From the NCBI RefSeq assembly GCF_009930815.1, contig NZ_CP022222.1:1468501-1532500 (forward strand): a DNA stretch of 64,000 nucleotides, in the 5' to 3' direction. The stretch comes from Bradyrhizobium sp. CCBAU 051011 (GTDB lineage Bacteria; Pseudomonadota; Alphaproteobacteria; Rhizobiales; Xanthobacteraceae). The notes under the pieces are model-generated. The model did not search any database and had not been told where the DNA came from. It saw nothing but the letters and a program-made list of their open reading frames with translations. A program made the position numbers and the translations under genes. Shown here piece after piece: positions 61,899 to 64,000 of the stretch. How positions within the stretch are numbered: position 1 is the first letter of the stretch; every line of letters starts with the position of its first letter.

Positions 61899-62007
61899 GG
61901 GTCAATCGCGTCACTTTGACAGCACGCAGCGAACTTCCGCTCGTCCCCGAACAGCAGACACCGCCGACCGGGTGCGTCAGGTCCGAAAAGTGCCAGCAGC
62001 GGCCATT
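61899..62007. repeat. Dispersed CGGACAT-type intergenic repeat, copy C
   Basis: Begins GGGTCAATCGCGTCACTTT and ends GTGCCAGCAGCGGCCATTC, aligned with copy B along its whole length. It borders the right side of the 60-aa gene and ends at the stop of the reductase gene. Confidence 0.75.
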
Positions 62008-62008
62008 C

Positions 62009-62671
62009 TTAGATCGTTGCCATGGCAAAGCTGCCGGTCTCGTGACTCGGTGCGCTAAGGTCGTTAGCGGGATTATCGATCTTCAAGAGATCCTGGTTCG
62101 GCAAGGGCCCGCCGGGAAATTGTGCGAGCCTGCCGCCGAGCGCGAGTGGACCAAGGTCGATACCGGCGAATCCGACGCGATCTATCAACGATCCAACCTC
62201 CGCCTTCGCGGCGCTATCATCGCCAGAATAGAAAAGCACGCGACGGCCACCGTCTGGCCGTGGATTGCTTGCCAGTACGTCTGCCTTCAGATGATTGAAT
62301 GCCTTCACGAGGCGCGCACCACTCACCAGACCGGCGACCACCTCGCTGGAAATACGGCCTTGCAAATCGACCGGCTTGAACAGCGGGGCTTCGATCGGGT
62401 TGTTGGCGTCAATGACGATCCGCCCGCCCCAAGCCGGCAGCCCGAACACGGCCTGCGGCAGTTTCGACCAGTTGACCGCGATGAAGACGATGTCTGCGGC
62501 GGCGGCCTGCTCGCGCGTTCCCGCCTTGATGGTCGGGCCCAGAGCAGCGACGGACTCCTTGAGCGAGTCGGGTCCTCGGCTGTTGGCGATAGTTGCGGCA
62601 ATTCCAACTCGCGACAGCGTCTGTGCGACGGCTAGGCCGATACTGCCCGCTCCAATGATACCGATGCTCAT
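62009..62671 (-). CDS. NADPH-dependent F420 reductase-like protein
   Basis: The 220-aa protein is a single Rossmann unit: SIGIIGAGSIGLAVAQTLSR at the start, IVFIAVNWSKLP, VIDANNPIE and VVAGLVSGARLVKAFNHL, the F420_oxidored family. Members reduce F420 or act on other substrates with NADP; F420 use is not established in this lineage, so the substrate is uncertain. It lies 23 bp behind the SnoaL-like gene on the same strand. Confidence 0.82.
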   Translation of the reverse strand: MSIGIIGAGSIGLAVAQTLSRVGIAATIANSRGPDSLKESVAALGPTIKAGTREQAAAADIVFIAVNWSKLPQAVFGLPAWGGRIVIDANNPIEAPLFKPVDLQGRISSEVVAGLVSGARLVKAFNHLKADVLASNPRPDGGRRVLFYSGDDSAAKAEVGSLIDRVGFAGIDLGPLALGGRLAQFPGGPLPNQDLLKIDNPANDLSAPSHETGSFAMATI

Positions 62672-62694
62672 GTCCTGTCCTCCTATACTCGGCT

Positions 62695-63135
62695 TTAAGG
62701 CTTGGGCGTGCCGGTAAGCGCGCCGAGTTGCTGCATGAGAGAGAACAGATTGGCCACGCCCCAGTGCTCGGTGATCTTGCCGTCGCGCACGCCCATCACG
62801 TCCACCGTCTCGAATTGGATTTTGCGACCAGTTGGCGCGATGCCGAAGAACTCACCCTTGTGCGTGCCGTGATAAGTTTTGTAGGTCGTCACCCGGTCGC
62901 CATCGGCTAGCTGCCAGTGGATGTCCGCGTGGAAGTCCGGGAAGGCAGCGCGCAGAACCTTGTAAAGTTCGCGCGCGCCAGCCTTGTCAGGCGAGCGTCC
63001 CGGCTGCGGCGTATGGTCGAGAAAATCGTCCGCGAACAATTCCTCGAACACCTCGAAATTCCCGCCGCCTTGCACTTCTGCGGTGTTCCGCCGAACAACC
63101 GCCTTCGCGGCTTCGCTCACGCTGATCTTGGTCAT
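62695..63135 (-). CDS. SnoaL-like ester cyclase family protein
   Basis: ATG 63135 gives 146 aa with the SnoaL/NTF2 pattern: FEVFEELFADDFLDHTPQPG, then FPDFHADIHWQLADGDRVTT, GTHKGEFFGIAPTGRKIQFE and ITEHWGVANLFSLMQQLG. These small cone-shaped proteins act in polyketide or other small-molecule metabolism. It is first of a two-gene unit with the reductase-like gene and divergent from a LysR gene, which probably controls it. Confidence 0.83.
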   Translation of the reverse strand: MTKISVSEAAKAVVRRNTAEVQGGGNFEVFEELFADDFLDHTPQPGRSPDKAGARELYKVLRAAFPDFHADIHWQLADGDRVTTYKTYHGTHKGEFFGIAPTGRKIQFETVDVMGVRDGKITEHWGVANLFSLMQQLGALTGTPKP

Positions 63136-63312
63136 GGATGTTGCTCCAAAGTTATGGGCGCTGCGGTTGCTTGGCGCCGTGACTTTGGGCGGCAAGGCCG
63201 GCCTTTTTGGCCGAGAAGCTGCGCTTTCTGCGATGGATAATGGCGACAAATTCGCCTATGATTAGCCGGGAATTGATGGAATTACTTTCAAGTATTCGTT
63301 GAAGGCAATCCG

Positions 63313-64000
63313 CTGGAAACCCTCGCTAACCTCGAATCGTTCGTACGCAGTGCCGAAACCGCCAGTTTCTCGGCTGCGGCGCGTCGGCTTGCCCTCACCC
63401 CAGCGGCAGTCAGCCGGAACGTGGCGATGCTGGAACGCAATCTCGGCACCCGGTTGTTTCACAGGAGCACACGCAAGCTAACGCTCACCGACGCCGGTGA
63501 GCGCTTCCTGCTCGCCATCAAGGGCAATCTGGACGAACTGCAGCAGGCGATTTCGGGGATGGCGACGGATGGCGGAGAGCCGGCGGGCGTGCTCAAGGTG
63601 AGCATGGGCTTAAACTTCGGTGCGGATTACATCCTTCCGCTGTTGCCAGCGTTCCTGGCGCGCTATCCGGGCATTCGACCCGATTGGCAATTCACCACGC
63701 GTCAGATCGATTTGATCGCCGATGGATACGATGCCGCGATCGGAGGCGGCATTGAATGGACGCCAGGCGTTGTCTCACGCGCGCTGGCGCCGCTACACCT
63801 GATCGCGGTCGCCGCGCCGGAATATCTCAAGAACCGTACATTGCCGACTGACCCCACCGGGCTTGCTGCATTCGAAGGAATCGCATGGCGCTCATCGCGC
63901 ACCGGCCGGATTCGCGAACGTTTGATGCGCAATGCGGCGGGCACCGAAATTCCAGCAAAACTGGCGGAGACGATTGTCTTCGACGATCCGGAAGCCACCT
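63313..64000 (+). CDS. LysR-family regulator, 3' end outside window, start codon unusual
   Basis: The frame reads ETLANLESFVRSAETASFSA, then AARRLALTPAAVSRNVAMLERNLGTRLFHRSTRKL, the winged HTH of LysR, followed by the effector domain (GVLKVSMGLNFGADYILPLL and on) to base 64000. No ATG, GTG or TTG lies between the stop at 63274 and the HTH; the first possible start is CTG 63313. The usual start position reads GTT GAA. Either CTG is used or the start has been lost. It is divergent from the SnoaL-reductase unit. Confidence 0.8.
   Translation, partial: METLANLESFVRSAETASFSAAARRLALTPAAVSRNVAMLERNLGTRLFHRSTRKLTLTDAGERFLLAIKGNLDELQQAISGMATDGGEPAGVLKVSMGLNFGADYILPLLPAFLARYPGIRPDWQFTTRQIDLIADGYDAAIGGGIEWTPGVVSRALAPLHLIAVAAPEYLKNRTLPTDPTGLAAFEGIAWRSSRTGRIRERLMRNAAGTEIPAKLAETIVFDDPEAT

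Overview
The window is about 64 kb of high-GC alphaproteobacterial DNA. Gene content and order point to Bradyrhizobium or a close relative in the Nitrobacteraceae. The main markers are the ispH-thrB-rnhA cluster, a TrcR (DUF1013) cell-cycle regulator, an NdvA-type cyclic glucan exporter, TAXI-TRAP and Bug/TctC solute-binding proteins, small lineage-type secreted proteins, and many intergenic palindromic repeats of the kind seen in that genus. Genus assignment is from memory of gene content and was not tested by search.

Positions 1-43,400 look like ordinary chromosome. In order they hold: a partial membrane protein and a branched-chain-amino-acid-type binding protein with a leftover paralog tail; a thioesterase / SDR / nitronate monooxygenase group; a secreted protein with a DedA-like membrane protein; HisE; an NMT1-like binding protein; NdvA; a D,D-carboxypeptidase; FadD; DUF924; a peroxiredoxin; rnhA-thrB-ispH; trcR; a MASE1 hybrid histidine kinase; PrpE; two TPR-LprI paralogs; a CPA1 antiporter; a second SDR; a TAXI-TRAP pair; a degenerate EAL protein; a Bug protein; a Nudix hydrolase; a hotdog thioesterase; an aldo/keto reductase; and PilZ and other small proteins.

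Positions 43,400-49,800 are a worn accessory stretch. It has a frameshifted and truncated EAL gene, a dispersed repeat block, a 25-bp tandem repeat, three copies of one palindrome family, several small secreted or membrane proteins, a DUF3606 protein, an SMI1/KNR4-type gene whose 3' end is replaced by a dispersed repeat, and a glutathione S-transferase.

At 49,827-49,874 lies the 3' part of a tRNA-Phe gene on the minus strand, broken just past the anticodon loop. A tyrosine integrase starts about 200 bp further on. Behind it runs a tightly packed plus-strand module: an int-coupled protein of unknown function, an excisionase-like HTH protein, a small protein, a winged-helix protein, a RepA-like AAA ATPase, a TSCPD-like protein and an HTH protein, mostly joined by 4-bp or 1-bp stop/start overlaps. 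Two repeat structures mark the module: three 12-bp direct repeats in front of the excisionase gene, and a symmetric four-copy repeat at the end of the ATPase gene. It reads as an integrative element, perhaps satellite-like, with its own replication module. A complete IS30-family insertion follows (55,331-56,544).

Positions 56,545-64,000 carry a methyltransferase, a lipocalin-like secreted protein, a multicopper oxidase with no visible signal peptide, a 60-aa protein between two copies of one intergenic repeat, an F420-reductase-like dinucleotide-binding protein, a SnoaL-like protein and a divergent LysR regulator that runs off the right edge. No second tRNA-Phe end was found, so whether these genes belong to the element cannot be decided here.
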